A stretch of 64,000 bases of DNA from Icerya purchasi (lineage: Eukaryota > Arthropoda > Insecta > Hemiptera > Monophlebidae), in contig CM077116.1 in the NCBI GenBank assembly GCA_039619475.1, forward strand, positions 21,789,443 to 21,853,442, given 5' to 3'. The notes beneath the pieces are model-generated. The model did not search any database, was not told the DNA's origin, and was given only the letters and a program-made list of their open reading frames with translations. Shown in pieces: positions 44,037 to 55,640 of the stretch. The first letter of the stretch is position 1; each line of letters starts with the position of its first letter. The translations under genes were made by a program, and so were the position numbers.

Positions 44037-44924
44037 TATATTTCATATCCTCTCAACCAAGGTCACATATTAAAAGATCTAGCAGTATCGAGGGGCATGA
44101 GAAGGGAAATATTGCTATAAAAGTAACAAATTTGTAAAAATAATAATATGAGATCGAGTATAATATAATATACAGCCTGGTACGAATTAAAATTATGTTT
44201 GTAAGCAAATTTCAACGAATTCAGCAATATATAATAATAACGATAATAAGAAATAAGATAAAAACAGTGTAAAATAATACGAGCAAGGGAAGATGATTAA
44301 ATTTTAAAACTTTTGTAGAGCGTGTTCAAATTAATAGTATCACGTTCGGTTAATTAAGAAGTAAAATGGCATCAAAATATTCGTTTATGAATGTGATGAT
44401 ATACTATAAGAGAACTAGAACTAACACAATAATTAAAATAATAAAAATTTCGGATCTCTGGAAAATTATATGAATTTATCGATTATATATAAAAATTGCA
44501 TTATACGAGGAGAGAACCATGAAAGAATATGATGAAAGAAGATGTAAAGTTATATTTGAAAACATTGGAAGAAACGTTATTTAATGATGTATTTCATATT
44601 TCGATTTCTCCTAAAAATCAACTTCTATAACGTTGTTTTATTTTAACTTGGTTGAATTTTTCTTTATGGGATGTTTAGTTTATTTTTTCAAAACTTCGCA
44701 GATTTTATATAATACGGGAAAATAAGAAACAGATAATTTGAAAACGTTCAACTAGATTATTGAAAAAGCTTCTGGTTTCATATTTCATTGTTTTTTATGA
44801 GCAGTATGTAATATGCTATTCAGCAAACTAGTATTGAAACAAAATTTTTAAATAAATTCATACTTCAGCAATATTATCGAACAATGTCTTTAGTTAGATG
44901 AGTGGCAAATGAAGCTAAATACTG
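44037..44924. other. AT-rich intergenic, nothing recognised
   Basis: No supported coding frame or known repeat seen. Confidence 0.4.
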
Positions 44925-47900
44925 AAGGGTCTAACCGGGTAAGATAGGCCTAATCGGCCCCCGAAGCATATCGAAAAAGTGATGGTGCCATCATTTTGTA
45001 TATGAAAAAGTATACCTCTGTGGAACCTAAACCTACCCGCAAAAAAAAATGTTTTCCATTTTGGGGGTTTTTACGTCTAGCTTCGTCAATTTTTGACCTA
45101 GAACACTCTTTTTTTTTTTTTTTTTTTAATGTAGGGTTTTTTAAGCTCTACAAAGTGGTCAAGGCCGAATTTTTTTTTGCGCGAAATTTAAATTTTTAGG
45201 CGCGTTTGAAAATTTCATTTTAAAATATTTTTAAAACAAAGATAGACGACACTCCGGAAAAAATATATGTTGTGTAAATTAACGCCAAAAATATATATAA
45301 ATTTTTTCAGATTTTTAAAAGTGGTGGAACAAAGTCAAAAAAAATAAAAACCGTTTTTTTTCGAATTTTCGCCTATATACGCCCTCTCCCTCGCATCCAA
45401 CACTTTCGTATGCAATAATTTTAGGCAGAAAATTAACTTTGGAAGCATTATGGATTGTACCATATCGAAAATAAGTCAGAAGTTTCCAATTTTTACTCTC
45501 AAGTGCCAGAGACCTTTAAAAGCCCATTATACTGATGACAATCACGCATATACGCATATATTCTTCTACAGTATGTGTAAATATGCACATTATATACTTT
45601 TTGAAAAGGAAGATACAGATGTACTGAATGCATTGTTTTGGGTTGTCTATTAAATGCCACCTAGCGGGAGCAATCATCCCGATTCTTTACAATACGCCCG
45701 AACTCGCGTGTACTGTATTTCTTTATACAGTAACATGTAACGGGCACGCGAATAATACAAAACTAAAGCAATTAAATTATTTACAGGATAAATGTTTGAA
45801 ACTCTGTGTAGGAAAAAAATATGAAACTCTTTCAAATATAAATTCTTCAAATATTAGGAAAAGACATTTAATACTTACCCCAAAAATGATACTTAAATAC
45901 AATATAGTAATTAAATATATAGAAAAAAAAAATCAGTGTAACACCAAGAAATAAATGTAATTACAGATTGCGTAATGTTAAACAATACGAATATCAATAT
46001 AGAAGACAGGCTAATAAACATGAAGACAAATTACAACAATTGGTTTTAACAAAGTTACTTAAGAATACTCAGATAAATAATATATTATAAAAGGAAACAA
46101 AAATAAAATAAGTAAAACTAAATTAAAGGAAATGCTGCTCGAAAATAGTGAATAATAACAAACACGAGCCGAATACCGAACTATATAAAACATTTAGGTG
46201 TGCGGATGCACGTGTGTGTGCGTGTATGGGTGTGCATATTTGTAGATGTAGGTGTACGTATGCGCGTATGTTATATATACATTGTTAATTTGTGAGAAAT
46301 AGATATTTGAATGATTTATAAAGTAGTTATAGATGAATAAGGATGTTATAGAAACTAAGCATGTAATCTAAACTTATTAAATAAATTTACACGTGTGTAT
46401 TTATTTTGGGAACCCGCCGACAAGACAACTGACTTGGTGGGGACTAAGGTATCGCACATGAATTAATAATAAAAAAAAAAAAAAAAAAAAATTTACAGAA
46501 TTTTAGGAACTATATATTATATGAAATAATACCTAGAAAGTGGGTACGATATTTTTGATTATTGAAAGAACCGCAACAAGGTAAGTTAAATAATAACTGT
46601 TTTTCTCACACTTTAGCATTTGCCTGCTCATAGCCCTTTCACGCAATTTTTTCTGTATCATTTTCATTTAAAAACCCTTTTCCAACTTTTTTTTCTGCTT
46701 TATTGAGTGCGAATATCATCTTGGAAAATTCCAAAAACTTTCTTGAAATTACCTACTCTGGCTTCTTATTCAACGCAAACATCAATATATGTATTCATAA
46801 GCATGAAGGCTGAATTTGCTAAAGTTCTTGGACTTATTGGCTTAGGTTCAGTAAGTAATTAAATCTGCAAATCGTCCAAAATAATATAAACAATATTCGT
46901 AATACAAATTCTGTCCTGAAATCAATTGTTTATTCTATTTATGATTAATGGCATTCCTGTTCGTCAACATACACTTGAATCTCGAAAGCTGCATGCTGTA
47001 TTCGAAATTGAATTATGTTTCTATCGAAAACCGCATGGCGGCGTCAGGCGTAGCTGTTCTCTCTGGACGGCGTCTACTTTATAGATAGAGACTCTATCAT
47101 AGAGCTCCGTGGGCTCCTTTATCCTTTGCTACAACACATGGTTTGTTTTCTCTAGTGTTTACGTTTAAGTTGATCTTTGCATTACAATTATTGAAGTAAT
47201 TATTGGTTATTTAATGAAGAAAAAATTGCGTGAAAGGGCTATGAGCAGGCAAATGCTAAAGTGCGAGAAAAACAGTTATTATTTAACTTACCTTGTTGCA
47301 GCTCTTTCAATAATCAAAAATATCGTACCCACTTTCTAGGCATTATTTCATATAATATGTAGTTCCTAAAATTCTGTAAATATATCTGTTACATGTTAGT
47401 GTATACAGAAATACAGTACACGCGAGTTCGGGCGTATTGTGAAGAATCGGGATGATTGCTCCCGCTAGGTGGCATTTAATAGACAACCCAAAACAATGCA
47501 TTCAGTACATCTTGAGAGTAAAAATTGGAAACTTCTGACTTATTTTCGATATGGTACAATCCATAATGCTTCCAAAGTTAATTTTCTGCCTAAAATTATT
47601 GCATACGAAAGTGTTGGATGCGAGGGAGAGGGCGTATATAGGCGAAAATTCGAAAAAAAACGGTTTTTATTTTTTTTGACTTTGTTCCACCACTTTTAAA
47701 AATCTGAAAAAATTTATATATATTTTTGGCGTTAATTTACACAACATATATTTTTTCCGGAGTGTCGTCTATCTTTGTTTTAAAAATATTTTAAAATGAA
47801 ATTTTCAAACGCGCCTAAAAATTTAAATTTCGCGCAAAAAAAAATTCGGCCTTGACCACTTTGTAGAGCTTAAAAAACCCTACATTAAAAAAAAAAAAAA

Positions 47901-48106
47901 AAAAAGAGTGTTCTAGGTCAAAAATTGACGAAGCTAGACGTAAAAACCCCCAAAATGGAAAACATTTTTTTTTGCGGGTAGGTTTAGGTTTAGGAGGCTG
48001 AAAATTTCCACAGAGGTATACTTTTTCATACACAAAATGATGGCACCATCACTTTTTCGATATGCTTCGGGGGCCGATTAGGCCTATCTTACCCAGTTAG
48101 ACCCTT
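44925..48106. mobile_element. 3.2-kb element with about 0.9-kb terminal inverted repeats
   Basis: Ends are AAGGGTCTAAC at 44925 and GTTAGACCCTT ending at 48106, flanked by TACTG and TACAG, a possible 5-bp duplication with one mismatch. The left arm (44925-45740 and 46492-46655) pairs almost base for base with the right arm (47226-48106). The arms contain GGTAAGATAGGCCTAATCGG, poly-T/poly-A runs and a shared 60-odd-codon frame that is only sequence symmetry. The left arm is split by a LINE fragment and has about 115 extra bases (about 45507-45617). The spacer (46656-47225) has no recognised transposase, so the element is non-autonomous; superfamily unknown. Confidence 0.75.
45741..46491 (+). 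mobile_element. 5'-truncated CR1-like LINE in the left arm
   Basis: It interrupts the inverted-repeat arm. At its 5' end it reads NNTKLKQLNYLQDKCLKL (RT C-terminal end, like LINE A's KSQLNKIAKLQKICLKL), then a frame ending near 45954. The 3' end has a stem-loop (CCCGCC..CAAG with CTTG..GTGGGG, 46413-46442) and poly-A at 46471-46491. This resembles the LINE A tail, so it is probably the same family. Confidence 0.65.
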
Positions 48107-48624
48107 TACAGTGAATATCAGGCTGTGAGAGAAATTTATTTTGTGCTTACCCGATCCTTTACAGTATTTCTAAAGTAAAAAATGAATTCTATTTGCGACA
48201 TTTGTTTGCTTGATTGGATTTTATATTTCATACTCTAGCAAATAAGTAGTAAATGGGAATAATACCTGATGAAGTATACACAACGTAAAATTATCGTGTG
48301 TCTGTGTTTTTCAAAAAGCTCCACATTTAAACAGTACAGGTAGAAATATAACCGTTAAAAAGTTTATCATTTTGTTTACATTCTTTATATTTGACTTACG
48401 AAAACTTTCCCGTTTAATTCTGCAAAGGAAGACAATTCTAGAAAGCAAACTGCTTTTCTGTTTCGAACCAAGTTTTTTTATAAATGTTCTCTTTTATATT
48501 CTTAGAAAATGTCTTTTTTTATTTTATTCTGTTTTTGCATCCTATCCTTTAGGAATCCTAAAACTGCTTCATATAGTTTTTAATAAAATAAAAATGTATC
48601 ATCCTATCACTCTCTTCGTCTAGT
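48107..48624. other. Intergenic, no supported gene
   Basis: AT-rich. An 83-codon frame at 48372-48623 is hydrophobic and low complexity with no family resemblance. Confidence 0.4.
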
Positions 48625-49005
48625 TATAGATGACTATTAAGGCTGATTTTTAGAAGTTATTACATCTGAAGAAGCTACAGCAACTGTTGCTGCAATTTTT
48701 GCTCGTTATGGAATTCCTTATTTCAAGTTTATTTTAAAAAATTCGAAAATTTTTGCGAATGATACGGTATTTTACATTATAACACTACTTTGTCCTTCTT
48801 TCAAGTTTATGGAAAGACCGACAATCAAAATCAATCCACATAGAAAATCATTCGGATTGTACAACTAACAAAACCTGATTGGAAAACAGAATTATAAGGT
48901 TATCCACTGATGTACCAATCAACTCCTTATTCTGCGATCAGAGTAAGTGCTGCTGAATTATTTTTTCATTAGAAAGCAAATTACCAAACTATTGCTAATT
49001 ACACT
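48625..49005 (+). pseudogene. Gypsy-type integrase remnant
   Basis: Broken frames read VIDDY, then EEATATVAAIFARYGIPYF near 48670-48725. Near 48905-48960 they read YQSTPYSAIRVSAAELFF, the spacing expected for a Ty3/gypsy integrase core followed by its conserved RSTP/ELL region. Stops are frequent. No LTR or other pol domain is adjacent. Confidence 0.5.
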
Positions 49006-49986
49006 CTACTGTTGAAAATTCTTCTTCTTTGGTCGTAATCCCCCGAAGGAATGTCGTGACCAATACACTACAGCATCTTCAATTCTTTTTGTTGAAAATT
49101 AAATTGAATATATAAATAATCTAAGTATTGCAACAGCAATGAAAGCAACAACTTTTTTCAATAAAGATATATATTAGTATCTAATACAATAAGTAAGTAA
49201 GAATATTTTTTTGTTTTTATTCCATTCAAAGTAATTCTAGAATTTTTGGGGATTATGCAAATTATGTTCTTATAACGTATTCATCAAAAATTAAAGTTGA
49301 TTGCAATAAATAATATGCTGTTAGTGGATGATCGTATGGAATACCGATACCATTAATAATAAATTTATCAGAAATAATTTGGCGGCTGTTCAATATAAGT
49401 ATTTCCTAAATCATGAGACAGGGATTAATTACGAAATATAATCTGCTGAATTAGAAACGTATTGTAGACATTGGACGTATATAAAAAAATCATTTGTTAT
49501 TGGTAAAATCGTTTTCTAGGAATACGTTTACATCAACTGCAGATAGGCAACTCTAATTTGCAGTGCATGCCGAATCTTAAGTTGACTGTGCAAGGGCAAC
49601 TCTCTTAAAGTTGAATTGTTTGTCGTGCAAGTCGACTCCATCCGGACCATAGCGTTGAATCGATGTTTAGTCTTCTGTGAGTTGTTATAAATTTATTTTT
49701 AAAGTCATAACTAAACAAGTGGAAACTCTAATGCAGGGTCGGAAATGTTACGTACTATTTGTCATTAATAGGACAATACGAACATTCTATTTCTTTTAGC
49801 GAATAACATATCTACATACAAACACTTCAAACGATCAACAAATACACAGAAAAATGTAAAAGTTTTAACATGAAACCAATTCAGCGTAATATTAATACGA
49901 TCTAAAATCTGACTTCTACGAATAAGATAAAAGTAAAGAAATAAAAAATAGCTACTGCAAACAAAAGACGACGTAGACTGAAAAAG
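49006..49986. other. Intergenic, no supported gene
   Basis: AT-rich. The stretch TTGGTCGTAATCCCCCGAAG near 49032 looks repeat-derived. Nothing else recognised. Confidence 0.35.
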
Positions 49987-50785
49987 GGTTTTTTTTTTAA
50001 CCCCCCTTTGGGCATGTCAACTTCGCCCAGAAACGAAACGAGGGAGGAGGATCAGTTAAATGAAGATTCGGTCAGCTATTGATAAGATAAAAGAACTGAG
50101 GATAGGAACAACGGAGATCGACGAAAACGATAATATATACGAGGCACAATAGTTTGAGTGATAGCAGACTGGAGTACAAAGAAGTGCGTTCGTTCACGAG
50201 GGATGGACATTCAAAGAGGATAAGATCAGGATCACAGACAGCTTCGTCGTCAGAGTGAAGAGAACAACAAGAGGAGAGAGCGAGATGAAAACGAAAACGT
50301 GAGGAAGGAAGAAAAGTATGATTCAGACGTAAACGAATAATAAGGACAATAACAACGGAGCGGCGAAGCGAAGGAAAATCGTAAAACAAGGCCGCGTGGG
50401 AAGATTAGGTTGGATGGAAAAATAAAAGGAAGGTTGATTAGAAAAGGAAGAAACGTAAAAATCTGATCAAAATCTAACATGAAACGTTTTACACAATGGG
50501 AGTAAATTAGAGACAGGAATTTTAGAAAAAAAAAAAAGCGGGAGGATACAGCAATCTGAGCCAAGGAATCTGCCATTTCGTTACCCTCTATCCCGATATT
50601 ACTGGGGACCCAGAGAGCATTTCAATGCGGATAGCGTGAAGTGAGAAGAGAGTGTGAATGAGAGAGCGAATACGGAAGATAAAAAGGTCAGAGGAGTGAG
50701 AGGGGAAATGAGAGGAAATAGCTTCAAGAGCACACATGGAGTCGGAGATAATTAAATAAAAGGTAAAGTATATTGACCGTTTCAT
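49987..50785 (-). pseudogene. LINE-B-related 3' fragment (RNase H to tail)
   Basis: Begins on the plus strand with poly-T (49990-49999) and AACCCCCCTTTGGGCATGTC, the tail of a related subfamily. The minus strand reads MCALEAISSHF..SSDLFIFRIRS near 50735-50660, GSPVISG and MADSLAQIA (RNase H end) near 50570, then LRLNHTFLPSSRFRFHLAL near 50330. Frames are broken. A second short piece follows at 50810-51065. Confidence 0.6.
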
Positions 50786-50809
50786 TTACACTGCAGCAAA
50801 AGATTTATT

Positions 50810-51065
50810 TTTTTTGGGGGGGGGCGTCAACTAGGGATTTTACTCTGAAACAATAGGAAGAAGAGGTAACTAATCAAAACTTGATTCGATCGGAAATGGT
50901 AGAGATAAAGGAACCAATGGCAGAAATAACAGAGACTGAGACAGAATGGATAGGATATAGGAAGCACAGTAGGGCGTAGGAAGCCTTGACTTTAAAAGGA
51001 GTAAATAAATAGAAGAGCGTTCCGCAGAAAGAGCAAACAGCAAAAGATCTCTTATTTCTCGACAA
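50810..51065 (-). pseudogene. LINE-B-family extreme 3' fragment
   Basis: The minus strand reads IHSVSVSVISAIGSFISTIS and then DRIKF, matching the C-terminus SVIPLLLSFVLSISDRLVI of LINE B. Flanked by a G-run and T-run at 50803-50824. Confidence 0.45.
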
Positions 51066-51844
51066 GGAATAAAATAGTTCTTTTAAAGCCTAGAGCCGTC
51101 TCTATTTTTTTTTTTCAAAATTCAAAATCGATTTGTTCATGTTAAACTGGTTAATATTTTAACGAGTTGAATTATAATATATGTTTTTAATCCACAGTCG
51201 GAGTCACCGATTTTCTATTACCAACATCATATTACAAACGGTGATGTGTTATTCAAAAGGGGTTGTAACCAACTTAGCAACAATACATTTAACAAATAAG
51301 GGAAGCTAAAAGAGGAGACAGTAAACGCTAAAATTATAAAGTTGATCAACCGAATTAAATGTTTCATATATTCGAGGAGAGATTAAATAAGAAAGTAGGA
51401 ATGGAAATTTGTGTAAGCAAGAACGAAATAGAAGAGAGCGTGAAGAAGGAGATTCAGCCCTGAATCTATTTATTTTTCTTTCTTTTTGCTTAATTTTAGA
51501 AAAGGAATTTATTTATGCGCATGTTACCAGAAAAACAAAAGAATAAACAAAAAATGAGAGAAGAACAACGTTTTTAGAAGAACTTATGTCCACCATGGCC
51601 ATAGAAAAATTTCAATCAAACGTGAATAAACGGAGAAAGAAGAATTAGGAGTAACCAAATAGACAGCACTAGTACCAACATGATTTTAGAAAACATTATT
51701 ATTTAAAATAGAGTTAGACGGGAAAAGGGCAAATTTGTTACGAGCTCATCTACTAGAAAAAGATGGAATGTGATCAGATAGAAGAGGAGGAAACCGAGAA
51801 GAGGATTTAAAGAGAGCTTTTGAGCTGCACTGTTTATGGAAAAG

Positions 51845-51856
51845 TAGTTTAGAAGT
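51845..51856. repeat. Target-site duplication of truncated LINE B, left
   Basis: TAGTTTAGAAGT, repeated at 52715-52726. Confidence 0.85.
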
Positions 51857-52714
51857 TTTTTTTTTTTCCTACCCTGGGCGCGCCAGCGGCCTTGACCCAA
51901 CAACATGAAAAATTAACAGTTATAACTAAATAACCAGGCGGTCAGAAATGGAGAGGACAAAGGACAGTAGCAATGGGATAACTGAAGGCAATGGGAAGGA
52001 AAGAATATAGGTAGCGTTAAAGGGAGTAGGAAGACCCAAAACTAAAAGTTGGGTGTAAAGAATAGAGCGTTCGTTAGAGAGTGCTGAACATTCGAATAGG
52101 ATGTGATTTGAATCACAAATACAAGAAGGCTCAGAAGCGTGAAGAGAGCAGAAAGGAGAAAGAGCTAAAGAAAAACGAAAGCGAGAAGAGGGGAGTAGAG
52201 AATGATTGATTCTAAGCGTAATTAAAGAAACAACAGTGGAACGACGACAGATAGGAATAGATTGAAAGCAAGGCAGGAAACTAGGAACCGGCTGAATAAG
52301 ACGGTACTGAGAAAAGCGATTTGAGAATATAGATGGATACATGTCAGACCAAAGTCTGGAATGATTAGAGCGTGATAGAGAAAGAATGTCTGAGGAAGGG
52401 AAAGAGTCGAGGAAAGGACCAGTGCTGGCGGCTGAGCGAGCTAAGGAGTCAGTTGAGTCATTTCCCTCAATATTGGAATGACTAGGGACCCATAGAAAGT
52501 CTATGAAAATGGAGCGGAACGAGAACAAAGAGGAGACAAGAGATCGGATAGAGAGGATGATACCGTCAGAAGTATAAGAAGGAGGTGAGAGGAGATGGCT
52601 TGAAGAACGCCTTTGGAATCAGAGAGACAATCAGGAATTTGTGAACTCCACTCGTAGAGGATATGAAATGAATTGCACGAAGAATTGAGATCGACTCGGC
52701 CGAGAAGATAGAGC
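51857..52714 (-). mobile_element. Young 5'-truncated LINE B copy
   Basis: 858 bases: poly-A tail (T-run 51857-51867), the CCTGGGCGCGCCAGCGG tail, then sequence nearly identical to 10639-11490. I see about three substitutions, one 2-bp insertion and little else. It ends at GATAGAGC, followed by the target duplication. The 200-codon frame at 51926-52528 is identical in protein to 10696-11298, and the 1-bp deletion in LINE B is shared. Both copies therefore descend from one recent source. Confidence 0.88.
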
Positions 52715-52726
52715 TAGTTTAGAAGT
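52715..52726. repeat. Target-site duplication of truncated LINE B, right
   Basis: TAGTTTAGAAGT. Confidence 0.85.
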
Positions 52727-52815
52727 ATGAATAGGGGAGGAAAGTGATAAGGGAGACTTGAAAGAAATGTTGTGAGAAAAGATGAGTACTGAGGTTCGAT
52801 CGGAGTACAAAAAAA

Positions 52816-54170
52816 AAAACGAATGTGACATTAAATTACTAGTTTTAAATTAAGAAGAGAAGATAAAAGCTAAATAACTATCGATTCCGGGATCAAATCA
52901 CCACAGGAACAGATGTGACTCCTCCTGGAAAGCGTCACCCAGGACACGATTCCGAATGACTTGGCGAGATTTTAGAGAAACTCGGTTCAAATTCCGAAAA
53001 AAAAATAAAAATAAATAAAATAAACGAATCTATTAATGAAAAAATAAGCAAACGGTTAGTGGTTGAACGTCTCGGAACCGCTTCTTCTAATGAAAAAACC
53101 TGTATTATTCTTATTCAAGAGACAGCCAATTTTACAACCGAACCTCCGTGACTAAAAAAACAAAAAAAATGTACATATACCAACGATTATGATCATATCG
53201 GAAATTCGTTTTAAAAAGAAACAGAATGGCAATATCGCATAACGCGACATGCAGCGTGGCGTGGACTAGAAAAACTTAAATACGTACGCGGCGGTCACTG
53301 CCACTAAAAAACGACCACGATTATCTGCGAGCGAACCGAAAAGCAAAAACTAACGGTGAATTACAATTAAAATAAAAGGCCATCAGCCGATAAGCCGTAC
53401 TCACACAGCCGCTACACTGCCTAATTTTATACATCTCCCCCAGTTCACACTGCTGGTAGTAACGACCGATGCGCACACGCCACGTCCAGACGCTACTATT
53501 GTCGCAAATCACGCACACCAAGCCACTTACACAGCTCGCAAAGCTACGCGTGCTGTAACTAGAACAAAAAATCAGACTTCACACTTTTAATCGTGCAAAC
53601 GTCCCAGATCGTATTCTCCGATGACAACGCGATGATGGTGAGAGATCGAAAATTAAACGATTTTATTCGAAGAATAATTTCCAGCTGAACATCATCGCGA
53701 AATGGCGCCATAACTATCAGATATGCAATATGAATTGAGAATATAATGAGATTTATTTATAAAAATAGTAAGTTATTATATATGTACAAATGTATAGTTC
53801 TTTATTTTTTTGCAAAGTTAATAAATTTTGTTGCATGTCGCTTCATTTTATTTTTTTATGTTGAATCCAGATTTTATTTTTTATTTCAGTTCTTTTTTTT
53901 TTTTTTTTTGTATTTACCTTTTACTTCATTTCTTTTTCACGTATTTTTCTTTTGCTTCCTGTATTTACACTTAATATGTCGATTTTGTTTAATTTATTTA
54001 TATTGCTTATCTTCGTACATTTTCGGGCTTAGTATTATTATCATTATTGATAATAGAATTATTCGAATTTGTTTATTTTTATTGTTAAAATAATTCGTTA
54101 AGTTGATTTGCAGTAGCCGCCGGTATTTATTAAGTAATGACACGATCACAGACAGTAACCTAGATAATTT
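52816..54170. other. Intergenic, possibly LINE 5'-UTR-like, no gene
   Basis: 53240-53560 is locally GC-richer than its surroundings, with ACGCGACATGCAGCGTGG and many CG dinucleotides, as LINE promoters sometimes are. 53746-54093 is T-rich low-complexity sequence whose 115-codon frame is composition-driven. No recognised coding sequence. Confidence 0.35.
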
Positions 54171-54300
54171 ATATTTTCTGGAGGCATCAACCTCTATTAA
54201 TTCAGAGCCAAATTACTATTATTGTGTTTAATATCATTAAGAAGTCTTCCAGGCGACCCCCTGTAGGCGAGCTTATCTAACGCGGAGAAGAGCCGAAAAA
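54171..54300 (-). pseudogene. LINE-B-family ORF1 N-terminal remnant
   Basis: GGAGGCATCAACCTCTATTA and TCTTCCAGGCGACCCCCTGT then GGCGAGCTTATC align with LINE B 16240-16335 around the ORF1 start (GTCAACCTCCATCAAGTTTA, GGCGGCCCCCACTAGACGAG). The start region and part of the 5' UTR remain. Confidence 0.5.
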
Positions 54301-54795
54301 CTATAATAATTTTAAAAAAAAGTACATAAATAAATAAATTAAAAATAAATAAGCAAATAAATATGGATTTAATGGGTTTGCCAACGAGGAAGTTAGTTCA
54401 AGAAATACGGATAGAAGGAGGAAAGAAAAAAATTGAAGTGAAAAATATAAGAAAACAAAAGATTATCTATCTAATCTCGTGTACCGCGGATTTGCAGAAC
54501 ACAAAATAAACGACATAACACGGTTAATCGTTGACCATATTAAATCCATTTCTGTATTATGCATATCAATCTAACTACAGTAACACTTACATAGAAATTA
54601 CAATTATATAATATTAATATATATATATAAAAAAAAAAACATGATGATGTAGTGTTTGCACTACGAAATATGTCATTGTTGTTTTTATATAAATACTAAC
54701 ATTACATATTTTTGTAATTTCTGTGTAGTGTTATGTTGTAGTTTAATTTATAAATCGCACTGATCGAATTTTTCAGGGGATATGTATTATATAGT
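54301..54795. other. AT-rich intergenic
   Basis: A-rich sequence after the ORF1 remnant, similar in composition to the LINE B 5' UTR, and an (AT)n run near 54610-54630. No gene. Confidence 0.35.
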
Positions 54796-55575
54796 CAGTG
54801 GCGGACCTAACAAAATTTCTAGGTGGTGCGAGATCTCAAAATGGCGCCCCTGCAAATATAAAACTTAGCGTTCTTTCTATGCAATTGCTTATCCGTGATA
54901 AAGGCAATGTAATTTTCTATATATAAACAGTATCAGACCGACCAAACACCTGTAGGCATATCTGAATGTCACCTTTTCACCTGAGAAATCATAATTAATA
55001 GTTTGTTTGACAACTTTTATTTCGAACTGTTAGACAGTAATATCAGTGTTAAAAGTAAAAGAACAAAAACAATTTGATTAAAACAAAAGCCTAGATGGGG
55101 CCACCTGTCTAGCTTTCGCGCTTGCAAATTTTTTGATTAAGTGCGCAGAATAATTTAACTTCCGAACGATGGCATTTTCTATAGACAAAATTCCAAGATC
55201 TGATAGTCTCTTTCCTGACACACATAGTATATGTAGAACGTAAGTTATTATAAGTTTTAATTTACTGACAATCAGTAAGATACGAAGCGCTGTCCATACA
55301 TTCGCAAAAATATCCTGCCAATCATTTTACTTTTAATGATCTTTTGATTGAAAATCTTTTAATAATGGGTTTAGGCTCATAAGTTCCTCAAACAATTCGC
55401 AACCAGACACATTACATTTTTTCCCATCGGTTAAAATAGTTTACAAATCAGCACAGGCTTTTTCCAATATGGATTTTTCAGGAATTATTTTGATGTTGTA
55501 TAAAAATGTCCGCATGTATCGTTGAATTTAGACAGTTGGTATAAAAACATCAACGAAAGCTGATAAAAATCTACC
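54796..55575 (-). mobile_element. hAT element 3' half with transposase remnant
   Basis: Starts with a hAT-type terminus CAGTGGCGGACC at 54796. The minus strand from about 55520 reads IIPEKSILEKACADL, a stop, then DGKKCNVSGCELFEELMSL, WTALRILLI and LKLI. It then reads GKRLSDLGILSIENAIVRKL and NYSAHLIKKFASAKARQV near 55220-55090. This is the C-terminal dimerisation region of zf-MYM-type-1-like hAT transposases. Stops and missing residues (including the AERSFS motif) make it inactive. The 5' half and other terminus are not seen. Confidence 0.65.
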
Positions 55576-55580
55576 ATAAC

Positions 55581-55640
55581 GAGATTATAAGGCCCAAAGG
55601 GGGAATATATAAAAAAAAAAAAAAGAGAGAGATTATAAGG
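55581..55640 (+). mobile_element. 36-bp LINE tail insertion with 12-bp target duplication
   Basis: GAGATTATAAGG occurs at 55581-55592 and 55629-55640. Between them are 36 bases, CCCAAAGGGGG then a short AT stretch and poly-A. CCCAAAGGGGG matches, in reverse, the LINE tail at 50000-50015 (CCCCCCTTTGGGC). This looks like an insertion in which only the last few bases of the RNA were copied. Confidence 0.6.

Larger units (their letters stand above)
51300..52815 (-). pseudogene. Decayed LINE ORF1 fragment hosting a younger LINE copy
   Basis: Sequence on both sides of the insert at 51857-52714 joins into minus-strand ORF1-like text: DRTSVLIFSHNISFKSPLSL near 52795-52735 parallels YANRAAAPISSSNVSPKASK of LINE B. 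This is an old LINE-B-family remnant into which the young copy landed. The 51300-51700 part is weakly supported. Confidence 0.45.

Noticed and set aside
44996..48033. Two similar 67-72 codon frames on opposite strands
   Set aside because: They are mirror images produced by the inverted arms and consist of low-complexity Phe/Lys sequence.
53746..54093. 115-codon Phe/Leu-rich frame
   Set aside because: T-rich composition explains it; no membrane-protein family resemblance.
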